From: an uncultured Porphyromonas sp.
GTDB taxonomy: Bacteria > Bacteroidota > Bacteroidia > Bacteroidales > Porphyromonadaceae
Assembly: GCA_943912835.1 (NCBI GenBank)
Contig: CALTVJ010000047.1
Location: 1-15,125 of the forward strand
Length of the DNA: 15,125 nt
Direction of reading: 5' to 3'
Part shown: positions 1 through 8,431 of the stretch, piece after piece
Position numbering within the stretch: position 1 is the stretch's first letter
Layout: every line of letters begins with the position of its first letter
Notes under the pieces: generated by a model
What the model was told of the DNA's origin: nothing
What the model saw: the letters and a program-made list of their open reading frames with translations, nothing else
Database searches by the model: none
Translations under genes and position numbers: made by a program

Positions 1-28
1 AAAAATAGCTTGATACAATCATATTGAT

Positions 29-36
29 TACCTTTG
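29..36 (+). promoter_or_regulatory. Bacteroidetes -7 promoter element before metG
   Basis: The octamer TACCTTTG is an exact match to the Bacteroidetes -7 consensus TAnnTTTG. It ends 8 bp before the metG ATG at 45, so transcription would begin almost at the start codon and give a nearly leaderless mRNA. A TTG at 10-12 could be the -33 element, but the spacing is shorter than usual. The role is inferred from the consensus and position. Confidence 0.5.
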
Positions 37-44
37 CAAGTACT

Positions 45-2084
45 ATGAACAAGACATTTAAGAGAACTCTTATTACCACAGCTTTACCTTATGCTAATGG
101 TCCTGTACACATCGGTCATTTAGCTGGGGTATATGTTCCTGCTGATATTTACGCACGTTATCTACGTCTAAAGGGCGAAGACGTTTTGATGATTGGAGGA
201 AGTGACGAACATGGTGTGCCCATAACCATTAGAGCTCAAAAAGAAGGAGTAAGTCCTCAAGACATAGTAGACCGTTACCACACTATCATCAAAGATAGTT
301 TTGAACGCTTCGGTATCACGCACGACATATACAGTCGCACAACCAGCTCAACTCATCACGAACATGCATCAAATTTCTTTCGCAAATTGTATGACAAAGG
401 TGCTTTCGTCGAGCAAAGCTCTATGCAGTATTATGACGAAGAAGCAAAGCAATTTCTTGCTGACCGCTATATCGTAGGCACTTGTCCACACTGTGCCAAC
501 GAACGAGCCTATGGAGACCAATGTGAGAGTTGTGGTACAAGCCTTGCCGCTACAGACCTAAAGAACCCCAAAAGTGCCATTACTGGCAACACACCTATAC
601 TTAAGGAGACAAAACATTGGTATCTCCCTCTAGATCAGCATGAGTCTTTTTTGAGAGAATGGATTCTCGAAGGGCATAAAGAGTGGAAAAGCAATGTCTA
701 CGGACAATGCAAAAGCTGGTTGGATATGGGATTACAACCTAGAGCCGTAAGCCGTGACCTCAACTGGGGTATCCCAGTACCTGTAGAAGGAGCAGAGGGT
801 AAAGTGTTGTATGTTTGGTTTGATGCTCCCATAGGTTATATCAGTAATACAAAAGAGTTGCTACCAGACAGCTGGGAGACATGGTGGAAAAGTGAAGACA
901 CCAAGCTCGTCCATTTCATAGGCAAAGACAACATCGTATTCCACTGCATTGTCTTCCCCGCGATGCTTAGAGCTGAGGGCTCTTACATATTACCTGAGAA
1001 TGTACCAAGTAATGAATTCCTCAACCTAGAAGGAGATAAAATTTCAACTAGTCGCAACTGGGCTGTTTGGCTACACGAATATCTCGATGAGTTCCCCAAC
1101 AAACAAGATGTACTACGCTATGTCTTAACGGCTAATGCACCAGAGACAAAAGATAATGACTTCACTTGGCGTGACTTCCAAGCTCGAAACAACAACGAAC
1201 TCGTAGCTATCTACGGCAACTTTGTTAATCGTGCCTTGGTTTTGACAGCTAAATACTTTGACAACAAAGTACCTCAACGTAGCTCACTCACCGAGTATGA
1301 CCAAGAGATTTTGGCAGAGCTCCAACTGGTCAAAAACAAGCTGGAGTATGAGCTTGATCATTACCATTTCCGTGAAGCCCTCAAAGAAGCAATGAATTTA
1401 GCCCGCATAGGGAACAAATATCTAGCAGATACAGAACCTTGGAAAGTTGCCAAAACTGACCTTACCCGCACAGCGACAATTCTCAATATCGCATTACAAA
1501 TTACAGCTAATCTTACCGTTGCGTTTAGCCCGTTCTTACCATTCAGCTCACAAAAACTCCTATCTATGCTCCAAGCTGAAACATTCTCTTGGGATAGTAT
1601 AGGCTCTATTGATTTGCTGAGCGAAGGACACCAACTCGGGGAAGCAGAGCTTCTCTTTGAGAAAATTGAGGATAGCACTATTGAGGCTCAAATCAATAAA
1701 CTAGAGGCAACTAAAGCTGCCAATGAAGCTGCCGAACGGAAAGCCGAACCCATTGCTGATGACATTGCCTTTGAGGATTTCCTTAAACTGGATATCAGAG
1801 TCGGCACGGTATTGGAGTGTAGTAAAGTGCCCAAGACAGACAAGCTACTTCAGTTCCGTATAGATGATGGCTTAGGTGGTCGTACAATAGTATCTGGTAT
1901 TGCCAAATACTACAAGCCTGAGGAGCTCATCGGGAAACAAGTTTGCTTCATAGCCAACTTGCCTCCACGCAAACTCAAAGGGATTGAGAGTCAAGGTATG
2001 ATTCTTTCTGCTGAAGACCTTGACGGACAACTTCGTCTTATAGAGCCTAAAGAAATAGTTTCACCAGGAAGTAAAGTAGGATAA
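45..2084 (+). CDS. metG: Methionyl-tRNA synthetase with C-terminal tRNA-binding domain
   Basis: Cytoplasmic class I enzyme that charges tRNA-Met with methionine using ATP (679 residues). The Rossmann catalytic domain carries the HIGH signature at residues 22-25, a zinc knuckle with four cysteines (147, 150, 160, 163), and the second signature as KISTS at 332-336. KISTS differs from the textbook KMSKS, but I recall this form from other Bacteroidetes MetG proteins. An anticodon-binding helical domain follows, and residues from about 574 to the end form an OB-fold EMAP-II/Trbp111-type tRNA-binding domain (LDIRVGTVLE, then NLPPRKLKGIESQGM). The ATG at 45 is preferred over an in-frame TTG at 24, because the family N-terminus begins just before the conserved TTALPYANG stretch and the TTG would lie upstream of the promoter's expected start site. 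tamB follows after 11 bp. Confidence 0.97.
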   Translation: MNKTFKRTLITTALPYANGPVHIGHLAGVYVPADIYARYLRLKGEDVLMIGGSDEHGVPITIRAQKEGVSPQDIVDRYHTIIKDSFERFGITHDIYSRTTSSTHHEHASNFFRKLYDKGAFVEQSSMQYYDEEAKQFLADRYIVGTCPHCANERAYGDQCESCGTSLAATDLKNPKSAITGNTPILKETKHWYLPLDQHESFLREWILEGHKEWKSNVYGQCKSWLDMGLQPRAVSRDLNWGIPVPVEGAEGKVLYVWFDAPIGYISNTKELLPDSWETWWKSEDTKLVHFIGKDNIVFHCIVFPAMLRAEGSYILPENVPSNEFLNLEGDKISTSRNWAVWLHEYLDEFPNKQDVLRYVLTANAPETKDNDFTWRDFQARNNNELVAIYGNFVNRALVLTAKYFDNKVPQRSSLTEYDQEILAELQLVKNKLEYELDHYHFREALKEAMNLARIGNKYLADTEPWKVAKTDLTRTATILNIALQITANLTVAFSPFLPFSSQKLLSMLQAETFSWDSIGSIDLLSEGHQLGEAELLFEKIEDSTIEAQINKLEATKAANEAAERKAEPIADDIAFEDFLKLDIRVGTVLECSKVPKTDKLLQFRIDDGLGGRTIVSGIAKYYKPEELIGKQVCFIANLPPRKLKGIESQGMILSAEDLDGQLRLIEPKEIVSPGSKVG

Positions 2085-2095
2085 ATCTACAGAAA

Positions 2096-5000
2096 ATGCT
2101 TGCTCACATCAAACACCACTGGTGGAAGTGGTCGATTGGTATCATCCTAACCCCAATAGTAGTCGTTTTACTATTGGGGCTAGCCCTTTATATACCCAAA
2201 GTACAAGATTGGGCAAAAAATATAGTTGAAGAAAAAGCAAGCGAAGCTCTAGGGATGAAAGTACACATAGAGAAACTTCGTCTAGACTACCCTTTAGAGC
2301 TATCAATAGAGCAGATACTAGTGGAGCCAGCTCCTAAAGATACACTGCTGAATATAAAACACCTAGAGGTATCTGTTCTCCCTGTACCATTATTATCCAA
2401 ACAGATACTTATCCCTCATCTAGGAGTCGAGCATTTACGATACAAACAAAGAGATAGCTTGGGCACAAATACCCAAGTAGCCCTCAAGCTAGCAGACTTA
2501 CATAACCTTAGACTAAACCTAAGCGAAGAACTCGCCTCTGCAACAGAGTTGATTGCAGACGGATTAATCGTAAGCTACTTCTCTACTGATAGCACGAGCA
2601 AAGCAGAGAGCGAACCATTCAAATGGAAAATCAATCTAGGGAAATTGGCACTAAGTAATAGCCTAGCCCAAGTGCGTATGCCAAGGGATTCGATATTTGT
2701 TACAACAGATATCAATAGGCTAAACGTACATCAAGTCTCAGCAGACCTCCTACCTATGCGCATAGAGTTGGGAGCCTCTACACTTGAAGAAGCAGGCCTG
2801 AAATACTCTATAGACGGACAAGAGGGACAAGGGGCATACTTCGATCCACAACATATATCTGTACATAAACTAAACATCAAGCTAAACAAACTCATTAGTG
2901 AAGGCCAGAATCTAGACGTATATTTACGACATGGCTCCCTTCAAGAGCGTTCTGGCTTCACAATAGAATCACTACAAGGGATATATCAAACAAATGATCT
3001 GGGTATGCACTTACGAAAACTAAGTCTCAAAACACAACACTCAGACATCAAAGGTAATATAGACATTCCTTGGAAGATTTTTCAAAAAGATACTACTGCT
3101 ATATTGGAGTGTAATATAGATGCTGCGATCGCTCTCAATGAGGTAGAAAATCTCATTGGACGAACCATCTCACTTCCTCTAAACAAGAAACACACGCCAC
3201 AAATATCAAAGTTACTCAATCAACCTCTGCTAGTCCAAGGAGCTATATTGGGGACTCTAAACCAGATGATAATTTCTGACACTAAGCTAAAATGGACAAA
3301 CGTCTTCGACCTAAAACTATCAGGAGAAGTAAGTCATATACTCAATGAACAGAATAGACGTGGGAAAATAAAACTTACTGCTGATGTCGAAAAAGAAGCC
3401 GAAAGTTTGTTATCATTTTTTGGAGCTGAAATTGAGAAAAGTTACCGAATCCCCAGCAAACTCAATCTTGATGGGACCCTTGATATCAGCCGTCAACACT
3501 TTGATCTTAACACCCGACTCAGAGGAAATACGGGAGAATTATCTTTAGACGGTTTGTACAACGATAGAAGCAAAGAGTACAAAGCTGATTTAAATATCTC
3601 AGGTATCAATATCCAGGATTATTTACCACTAAGTCCTCTGAAAAATATAGAAGCTACAGTAAATATCAAGGGACATGGATTTGACCCACTAAGTCATAAG
3701 ACTCGGACAAACATTACTGCTCGTATTTCATCAGCAAACTACGCCGATGCTTATCTTGAGAATATTACACTTGATGGGAAATTAAAGAATGGTGAGCTCA
3801 ACCTTATGGTAAATAGTTTTAACCCTGGGTTAAATGCCTCACTTCTTTTGGATGGGCTCCTATCAAAGAAAGAAATCCAAACAAGCATTGTCTTAGAAAG
3901 TGAAGAAATCGACTTCAAAAAGTTAGGCTTATCTTCGGCAGAGATGTCTACAAAATTCCGCCTACAGGGAGAATTACGTACCGACCTCAAAGAGACTCAT
4001 CACCTACTAGCCGATATTAGGGACATGGATCTCCGTTTTCAGGGCGATACAATCAGACCGAAAGAAGTCGAACTAACCCTACATAGCAATCAAACCGAAA
4101 GCAAGTTGGCACTAAACTCAGGAGACTTGAGAATAACAGCCCTATCTCAAGAGACTCTCACTCAACTTACAAACCGTTTTGATCGCTTATCAACTCTGTC
4201 TAATGACATCATAAGAGAGATACAAAGCGATAAACCTATGAAGCTACATCTAGAAGATCTAGGTGCAGCCCTCCCAAACCTAAATATTGATTTAGAAATG
4301 GGGAAAAATAATGCGCTCAGACCATATCTAGCTCAGTATCGTTTGGCAGCAGAAAGCCTCGAAGGACACATCCGTTTAGGTCCCTCTATAGGTATAGACG
4401 GACACATTACAGCAAGAGATCTCCGGAGCGATACCCTGCGCCTCAATTGTATAGATATGTCTCTGTCTAGCCTTCGTATCCCGCGTATAAACAAGGCTAA
4501 ACAGATCGCATCTGATAGCCTACGTCTCATCTTAGAGCTCAAGCTCGACAAACTTAGATTTAGAAATCAAGCAGGGTTCTCATTCTCTACACAAATCAAC
4601 ACGTCTCTACAAGATGCGGAAATAGCTACAACATTTAGAGGAAACCAAGGTGAAATAAAACATCAGCTAAGCCTTCGAAGTAATTGGGGGGATAAAGATT
4701 ATAATGTACACATTCCTAGTGAAACCATAATATTAAGTGGAAATAGACTTGAGATCAACAAAGACAACTATATTACACTCAATAAGTCAGATCTATTCTT
4801 TAATGCTAGTATATTTATAAGAAACCTAGAGCGAGGAAGTAGCCTTAAGCTACTAGCCTCAAAAGAAGGAGATAATACACAAATCGGCACCTTATCTATA
4901 TTAGGACTAAAACTTGAAGACTACAAGGAACTAGGACTGCCCAATATGAGTGGCACCTTGGTCGGTGACATAAACTACTTACGCTCTGGAAGTATCAATA

Positions 5001-6832
5001 AGCAACCAACAGTCAATGGTGAACTCAGCATCCAAAATCTAAGCTACGAAGAAAAAGAGTTGGGACACTTTGCGACAGCATTCTTCTATGAACCACGCAA
5101 CGACAACTCGCACTATATTACCGCCGAAGTAAGTTACAAAGGGAAACAAGCCTTAGCAATCAATGGAGTTTATGCTCCCCAACAAAAGGAGAACAAACTC
5201 AAAGGAGAAATCGAGTTGTTGGATTTCCCACTAGAGCTAGCCAATCCATTCTCAGCTTCATTCTCAACATACCTCTCTGGTTCGTTGCTAGGGAAAGCCG
5301 AATTAAGTGGCACTCTGAGCAAACCAAGCCTCTATGGGGCTTTATCTCTAAACTCTGCTCAAGTAGAACTTAGAGAATATGCAAGCACATTAGAGTTAGA
5401 TAGTATTCCTCTTTCTCTAGAAGGAGATAAAATACGTTTGAATAAATACGCAATACACTCCAACGTGGATGCGCAACATCCCATCTATCTGAATGGTACA
5501 ATAGGGATACAAGGGGAGCATCTCCTCTCTACAGACTTGCGTCTGCAAGCAGAAGAAACAATGTTCTTCAATGAAGCGACACTAAAAAATGAACATCAAG
5601 TTTTATATGGTCGCCTTGTCACCTCTGCAGACATGAGGTTAACAGGCAAACTTAATGCATTAAAGATAAGAGGACAACTATCGGTTGATAATGGCACGAA
5701 TTGTACCTATGTGATGAAAGAAGCCTCTTTAGATGCCTCCGACAAATCTGTAGGTCTCATTAAATTCACTGATTTTGCTGATACACTATTCGTACCACAA
5801 AGACCTGTAGAAACCAATCTTGGAGGCATAGATCTCAATGTAGGCATCCGAATAGAACCATCGGTACGATTTAATGTAGACCTATCTCCAGATGGTAAGG
5901 ATCATGTAAAAATGCAAGGTGGTGGCAATCTACAGCTTCGTTATCTTCCTTATGGAGAAATGCGCCTGAGGGGAAAATACGAAATGAGGGGAGGGGGGAG
6001 CCTACAATATACACTTCCGATAGTAGGGAATAAGACCTTTGCTATCGATCCTAGAGGTTATATTGCCTTTGATGGAGATGTACGTAACCCTCTAGTCAAT
6101 CTCATGGCTAGTCAAAAAGTTAGAGCATCTACAGGAGAAAGTAATGGAGCAAAGACAAATTTCCTTGTAAGTATTAAACTCAAAGACAAAATCGATAACA
6201 TTAATCTAAGCTTTGATTTATCTGCACCAGAGAATTTAAGTCTTCAGAATAGCCTTGTTGCCATGACAGCAGAAGAACGTGGCAAACAAGCCATTGGACT
6301 ATTAGCAACAGGAACCTATCTAGCTGGCAATAACTCTGGCAAAAACTTTAAACTAAACGAAACATTTGCATCCTTACTAGAAAATCAAATCAATAGCCTT
6401 ACAGGAGATTTACTTCGAGGAACAGATTTGAGTATAGGAATGGAAAACGACGGAACCCTACAAGATCAACAAACAAGCTATACATATAGCTTCAGTCGAC
6501 GTTTCTATAATGACCGCATACGCATAGTAATTGGAGGCAAAATACACACAGGCAAAAACATTGCTAATAGAGAGCAAAGTTTGATTGATAATGTTGCCTT
6601 AGAATATCAATTAGATAAAGCTGGAGAACGATTTATACAGCTCTATCACAAGCGTATTACAGACGACGTAATAGAAGGAGAATACAGTGAAACTGGGATA
6701 GGGATATTACTGAGACGCAAGCTGGAGCGCATAAGGGATTTATTTCACTTTGGAAAGAAAAAAACAAACATCCCAAGGGATACGGTCAATAGACAAAGCC
6801 AAATAAAAGAATTTAGCTTACCCAATAGATAA
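2096..6832 (+). CDS. tamB: TamB-family inner-membrane-anchored envelope protein (DUF490)
   Basis: A 1578-residue AsmA/TamB-like protein. These proteins anchor in the inner membrane and cross the periplasm as a long hydrophobic beta-groove; TamB itself aids outer-membrane protein assembly and relatives move phospholipid. One N-terminal transmembrane helix lies at about 12-33 after a short basic stretch. The rest is repetitive beta-strand sequence rich in alternating polar and hydrophobic residues, typical of the family. The TamB/DUF490 domain fills the C-terminal third; it includes the segment near residue 1390 reading QAIGLLATGTYLAG and a late SRRFYNDRIRIVIGGK stretch, both like Bacteroidetes TamB C-termini. 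No TamA/BamA-type gene is adjacent. The 11-bp gap after metG suggests co-transcription. A perfect 11-bp hairpin lies inside the transmembrane coding region. The family call is firm, but the exact transport role is not shown here. Confidence 0.88.
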   Translation: MLAHIKHHWWKWSIGIILTPIVVVLLLGLALYIPKVQDWAKNIVEEKASEALGMKVHIEKLRLDYPLELSIEQILVEPAPKDTLLNIKHLEVSVLPVPLLSKQILIPHLGVEHLRYKQRDSLGTNTQVALKLADLHNLRLNLSEELASATELIADGLIVSYFSTDSTSKAESEPFKWKINLGKLALSNSLAQVRMPRDSIFVTTDINRLNVHQVSADLLPMRIELGASTLEEAGLKYSIDGQEGQGAYFDPQHISVHKLNIKLNKLISEGQNLDVYLRHGSLQERSGFTIESLQGIYQTNDLGMHLRKLSLKTQHSDIKGNIDIPWKIFQKDTTAILECNIDAAIALNEVENLIGRTISLPLNKKHTPQISKLLNQPLLVQGAILGTLNQMIISDTKLKWTNVFDLKLSGEVSHILNEQNRRGKIKLTADVEKEAESLLSFFGAEIEKSYRIPSKLNLDGTLDISRQHFDLNTRLRGNTGELSLDGLYNDRSKEYKADLNISGINIQDYLPLSPLKNIEATVNIKGHGFDPLSHKTRTNITARISSANYADAYLENITLDGKLKNGELNLMVNSFNPGLNASLLLDGLLSKKEIQTSIVLESEEIDFKKLGLSSAEMSTKFRLQGELRTDLKETHHLLADIRDMDLRFQGDTIRPKEVELTLHSNQTESKLALNSGDLRITALSQETLTQLTNRFDRLSTLSNDIIREIQSDKPMKLHLEDLGAALPNLNIDLEMGKNNALRPYLAQYRLAAESLEGHIRLGPSIGIDGHITARDLRSDTLRLNCIDMSLSSLRIPRINKAKQIASDSLRLILELKLDKLRFRNQAGFSFSTQINTSLQDAEIATTFRGNQGEIKHQLSLRSNWGDKDYNVHIPSETIILSGNRLEINKDNYITLNKSDLFFNASIFIRNLERGSSLKLLASKEGDNTQIGTLSILGLKLEDYKELGLPNMSGTLVGDINYLRSGSINKQPTVNGELSIQNLSYEEKELGHFATAFFYEPRNDNSHYITAEVSYKGKQALAINGVYAPQQKENKLKGEIELLDFPLELANPFSASFSTYLSGSLLGKAELSGTLSKPSLYGALSLNSAQVELREYASTLELDSIPLSLEGDKIRLNKYAIHSNVDAQHPIYLNGTIGIQGEHLLSTDLRLQAEETMFFNEATLKNEHQVLYGRLVTSADMRLTGKLNALKIRGQLSVDNGTNCTYVMKEASLDASDKSVGLIKFTDFADTLFVPQRPVETNLGGIDLNVGIRIEPSVRFNVDLSPDGKDHVKMQGGGNLQLRYLPYGEMRLRGKYEMRGGGSLQYTLPIVGNKTFAIDPRGYIAFDGDVRNPLVNLMASQKVRASTGESNGAKTNFLVSIKLKDKIDNINLSFDLSAPENLSLQNSLVAMTAEERGKQAIGLLATGTYLAGNNSGKNFKLNETFASLLENQINSLTGDLLRGTDLSIGMENDGTLQDQQTSYTYSFSRRFYNDRIRIVIGGKIHTGKNIANREQSLIDNVALEYQLDKAGERFIQLYHKRITDDVIEGEYSETGIGILLRRKLERIRDLFHFGKKKTNIPRDTVNRQSQIKEFSLPNR
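2151..2179 (+). repeat. Perfect 11-bp inverted repeat inside the start of tamB
   Basis: CCCCAATAGTA at 2151-2161 and TACTATTGGGG at 2169-2179 are exact reverse complements separated by 7 nt. They could form a stable RNA hairpin starting 55 nt after the tamB start codon, within the transmembrane-helix codons. There is no T-run after it, so it does not look like an intrinsic terminator. A 10-bp palindrome, GGGCTAGCCC (2177-2186), overlaps its right arm and could form a competing structure. Confidence 0.6.
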
Positions 6833-6975
6833 TAACTTGCAACTTGAGTGGAGAGCTTATGGACATACAACAAGTCTGGAGTACACTTCTCTTAATAGTA
6901 GCTCGATAAAGCTTTTCATTACATGTATTTATAGAGTTATTAAAAGCTCAAAAATTATCTATTATGAGAATTCTG

Positions 6976-6983
6976 TATCTTTG
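6976..6983 (+). promoter_or_regulatory. Bacteroidetes -7 promoter element before the hemerythrin gene
   Basis: TATCTTTG matches TAnnTTTG exactly and lies 32 bp before the ATG at 7016, in the 183-bp gap after tamB. No convincing -33 TTTG was seen. The rest of the gap (6833-6975) is AT-rich with no gene: the open frame from 6837 begins at a TTG and its translation does not look like protein. No strong tamB terminator was seen either. The promoter could serve the hemerythrin, luxR and fabK genes together. Confidence 0.5.
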
Positions 6984-7015
6984 CTCAATAACAAACTAGC
7001 TATAAATAGAAATAT

Positions 7016-7744
7016 ATGTCAATTAATCTCCATACTTTTGGAGCAAACAAGAATATGTCGCTGATCACCTCAAATATGAAACTGGGGGATCTCGTTAGCG
7101 AAAATTTTCAACTGCTACTAATCACTACACGCTTTGGCATACCACTAGGGTTTGGAGAGCGTAGTATTGCTCAATGTTGTAAAGATTATAAGCTCGACGA
7201 AGCAACCTTATTGCTTATCATGAACCTCTCTGTTGGGAACTATGAAGCTCCCACAAAAGAGCAACTAACACAAGTCAAACTGGATAGCCTTATCTCCTAT
7301 CTAAGCAACTCTCACTCCTATTTTCTAGACTATCGTCTACCCGAGATTAGGCAAAGATTGCTTTCTGCTATAAATAATTGCAGCCCAGGACTAAGCCAAA
7401 TGATACGACGGTTCTTTGATGAATATGTTGAAGAAGTTAGGAAACATATGAACTATGAAGATAAAACAGTCTTCCCCTATGCAAGAAAACTCGCAGAGGG
7501 AGTACATGATGATAACTACTCGATATCAATATTTTCAAAAAAACACGATCAAATCGAGCTCAAAATAATCGAACTTAAAAACCTACTCATTCGCCATCTA
7601 CCAGCTTCAAGTAGCTATGAGCTCAATAATGTATTGAACGATATATTTTCTAGTGAATATGAGTTAGCAGCCCATAACCTCATAGAAGACAACATCTTCG
7701 TCCCCTACATAGAGCTGTTAGAAAGCAATCTAAAAGACACATAA
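7016..7744 (+). CDS. Hemerythrin-like diiron protein of the RIC/YtfE/ScdA type
   Basis: Cytoplasmic four-helix-bundle protein (242 residues) expected to bind a non-heme diiron centre. Relatives repair Fe-S clusters or bind oxygen or NO after oxidative and nitrosative stress. Ligand candidates are H100, H144, E148 (HMNYED), H177 (KKHDQ), H220 and E224 (HNLIED). Their spacings of 44, 4, 29, 43 and 4 closely follow those I recall for E. coli YtfE. The N-terminal part (about 20-60) resembles the ScdA_N/DUF542 domain (RFGIPLGFGERSI), but the family's paired cysteines at that point are replaced by Leu-Gly. The start is uncertain: the ATG at 7055 (MSLITSNMKLGD) fits the family N-terminus well and has GGAG 11 nt upstream, partly within a small hairpin (7028-7043). 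The luxR-type gene follows after 54 bp. Repair versus sensing cannot be decided from sequence. Confidence 0.85.
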   Translation: MSINLHTFGANKNMSLITSNMKLGDLVSENFQLLLITTRFGIPLGFGERSIAQCCKDYKLDEATLLLIMNLSVGNYEAPTKEQLTQVKLDSLISYLSNSHSYFLDYRLPEIRQRLLSAINNCSPGLSQMIRRFFDEYVEEVRKHMNYEDKTVFPYARKLAEGVHDDNYSISIFSKKHDQIELKIIELKNLLIRHLPASSSYELNNVLNDIFSSEYELAAHNLIEDNIFVPYIELLESNLKDT

Positions 7745-7798
7745 AAGCACTCTTCCTTGCGGAGATTAGAGCTATAGTTAGTACTGCAAAAACGATTT

Positions 7799-8407
7799 AT
7801 GACTACAACAATAAGAGTGGCCATAGCAGAGACTAGTCCGATTATTAGGCTAGGGCTAGAGGTGCAACTTAAAAAGTTGCCAGGCTACAAAATACAAGTT
7901 AGTTTTGCAACTGAGGAGAGTCGCAAAGATGTAGCAGAAGCACTATCCATGATGAGTGCAGATATATACATACTCAATCCTCTACTTTGTGGCTTACGCC
8001 CGAAACAAATTCTACCACAAGGCTCTACAGCCAAAGTGATAGCTCTAAGTTATGGCACAACAGACGAAAACCTTCTCAAAGAGTACGATGCTGTGATCTC
8101 TATAACATCAACCATGCAACAAATCTCTGAGTTGTTTGATCACTTCATATCGTCAGAAAGGGAAAAACAAGAGAGCGAATCTCAAGAGCTCACAGCGCGA
8201 GAAAGAGAGATCCTCGTTTGCGTAGTTAAGGGCATGACTAACAAACGTATTGCTGAACATCTTTTTCTATCTCAGCACACTGTCGTTACTCACCGACGTA
8301 ATATTGGTCAAAAACTACAAATCAAAAGTCCTAGTGCTTTGGCTTTGTATGCCATGATGCATGGTTTAATCCAGTCGTCAGATATCAACAGTCAGTCAAA
8401 AAAATAA
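7799..8407 (+). CDS. LuxR/NarL-type regulator with degenerate receiver domain
   Basis: Predicted DNA-binding regulator of 202 residues. Residues 4-115 have the length and pattern of a response-regulator receiver. However, the acidic pair is replaced by E10-T11, the phospho-acceptor position (strand ADIYILNP) is N60 instead of Asp, and the conserved Lys near residue 100 is missing. It is therefore probably not switched by a histidine kinase. Residues 131-187 form a classic LuxR helix-turn-helix (LTAREREILVCVVKGMTNKR, then HTVVTHRRNI). It lies between the hemerythrin gene and the fabK-like gene, with only 24 bp to the latter, so it may regulate this cluster or itself. No kinase gene is in the window. 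The domain call is strong; targets and signal are unknown. A small-molecule or protein partner replacing phosphorylation is inference. Confidence 0.85.
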   Translation: MTTTIRVAIAETSPIIRLGLEVQLKKLPGYKIQVSFATEESRKDVAEALSMMSADIYILNPLLCGLRPKQILPQGSTAKVIALSYGTTDENLLKEYDAVISITSTMQQISELFDHFISSEREKQESESQELTAREREILVCVVKGMTNKRIAEHLFLSQHTVVTHRRNIGQKLQIKSPSALALYAMMHGLIQSSDINSQSKK

Positions 8408-8431
8408 TAATTCAATTAGCTAAGAATAAAA

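Noticed and set aside
1038..1052. KISTS in place of KMSKS as a sign of a defective MetG
   Set aside because: I recall this variant from other Bacteroidetes MetG proteins, and all other catalytic and zinc residues are intact.
1361..1678. Reverse-strand open frame inside metG and similar antisense frames elsewhere
   Set aside because: They lie wholly within well-supported genes and their translations show no family features.
6910..6948. AGCTTTT...AAAAGCT inverted repeat as a tamB terminator
   Set aside because: Only 7 AT-rich pairs with a 25-nt loop and no T-run; too weak to call.
7028..7043. CTCCA/TGGAG hairpin that could hide a GGAG ribosome site before the ATG at 7055
   Set aside because: Short stem, and Bacteroidetes make little use of Shine-Dalgarno pairing; it would be coding if the ATG at 7016 is used.
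6837..7064. 75-residue open frame between tamB and the hemerythrin gene
   Set aside because: It starts at TTG, overlaps the promoter at 6976-6983 and the next gene, and its translation has no recognisable family or composition of a real protein.
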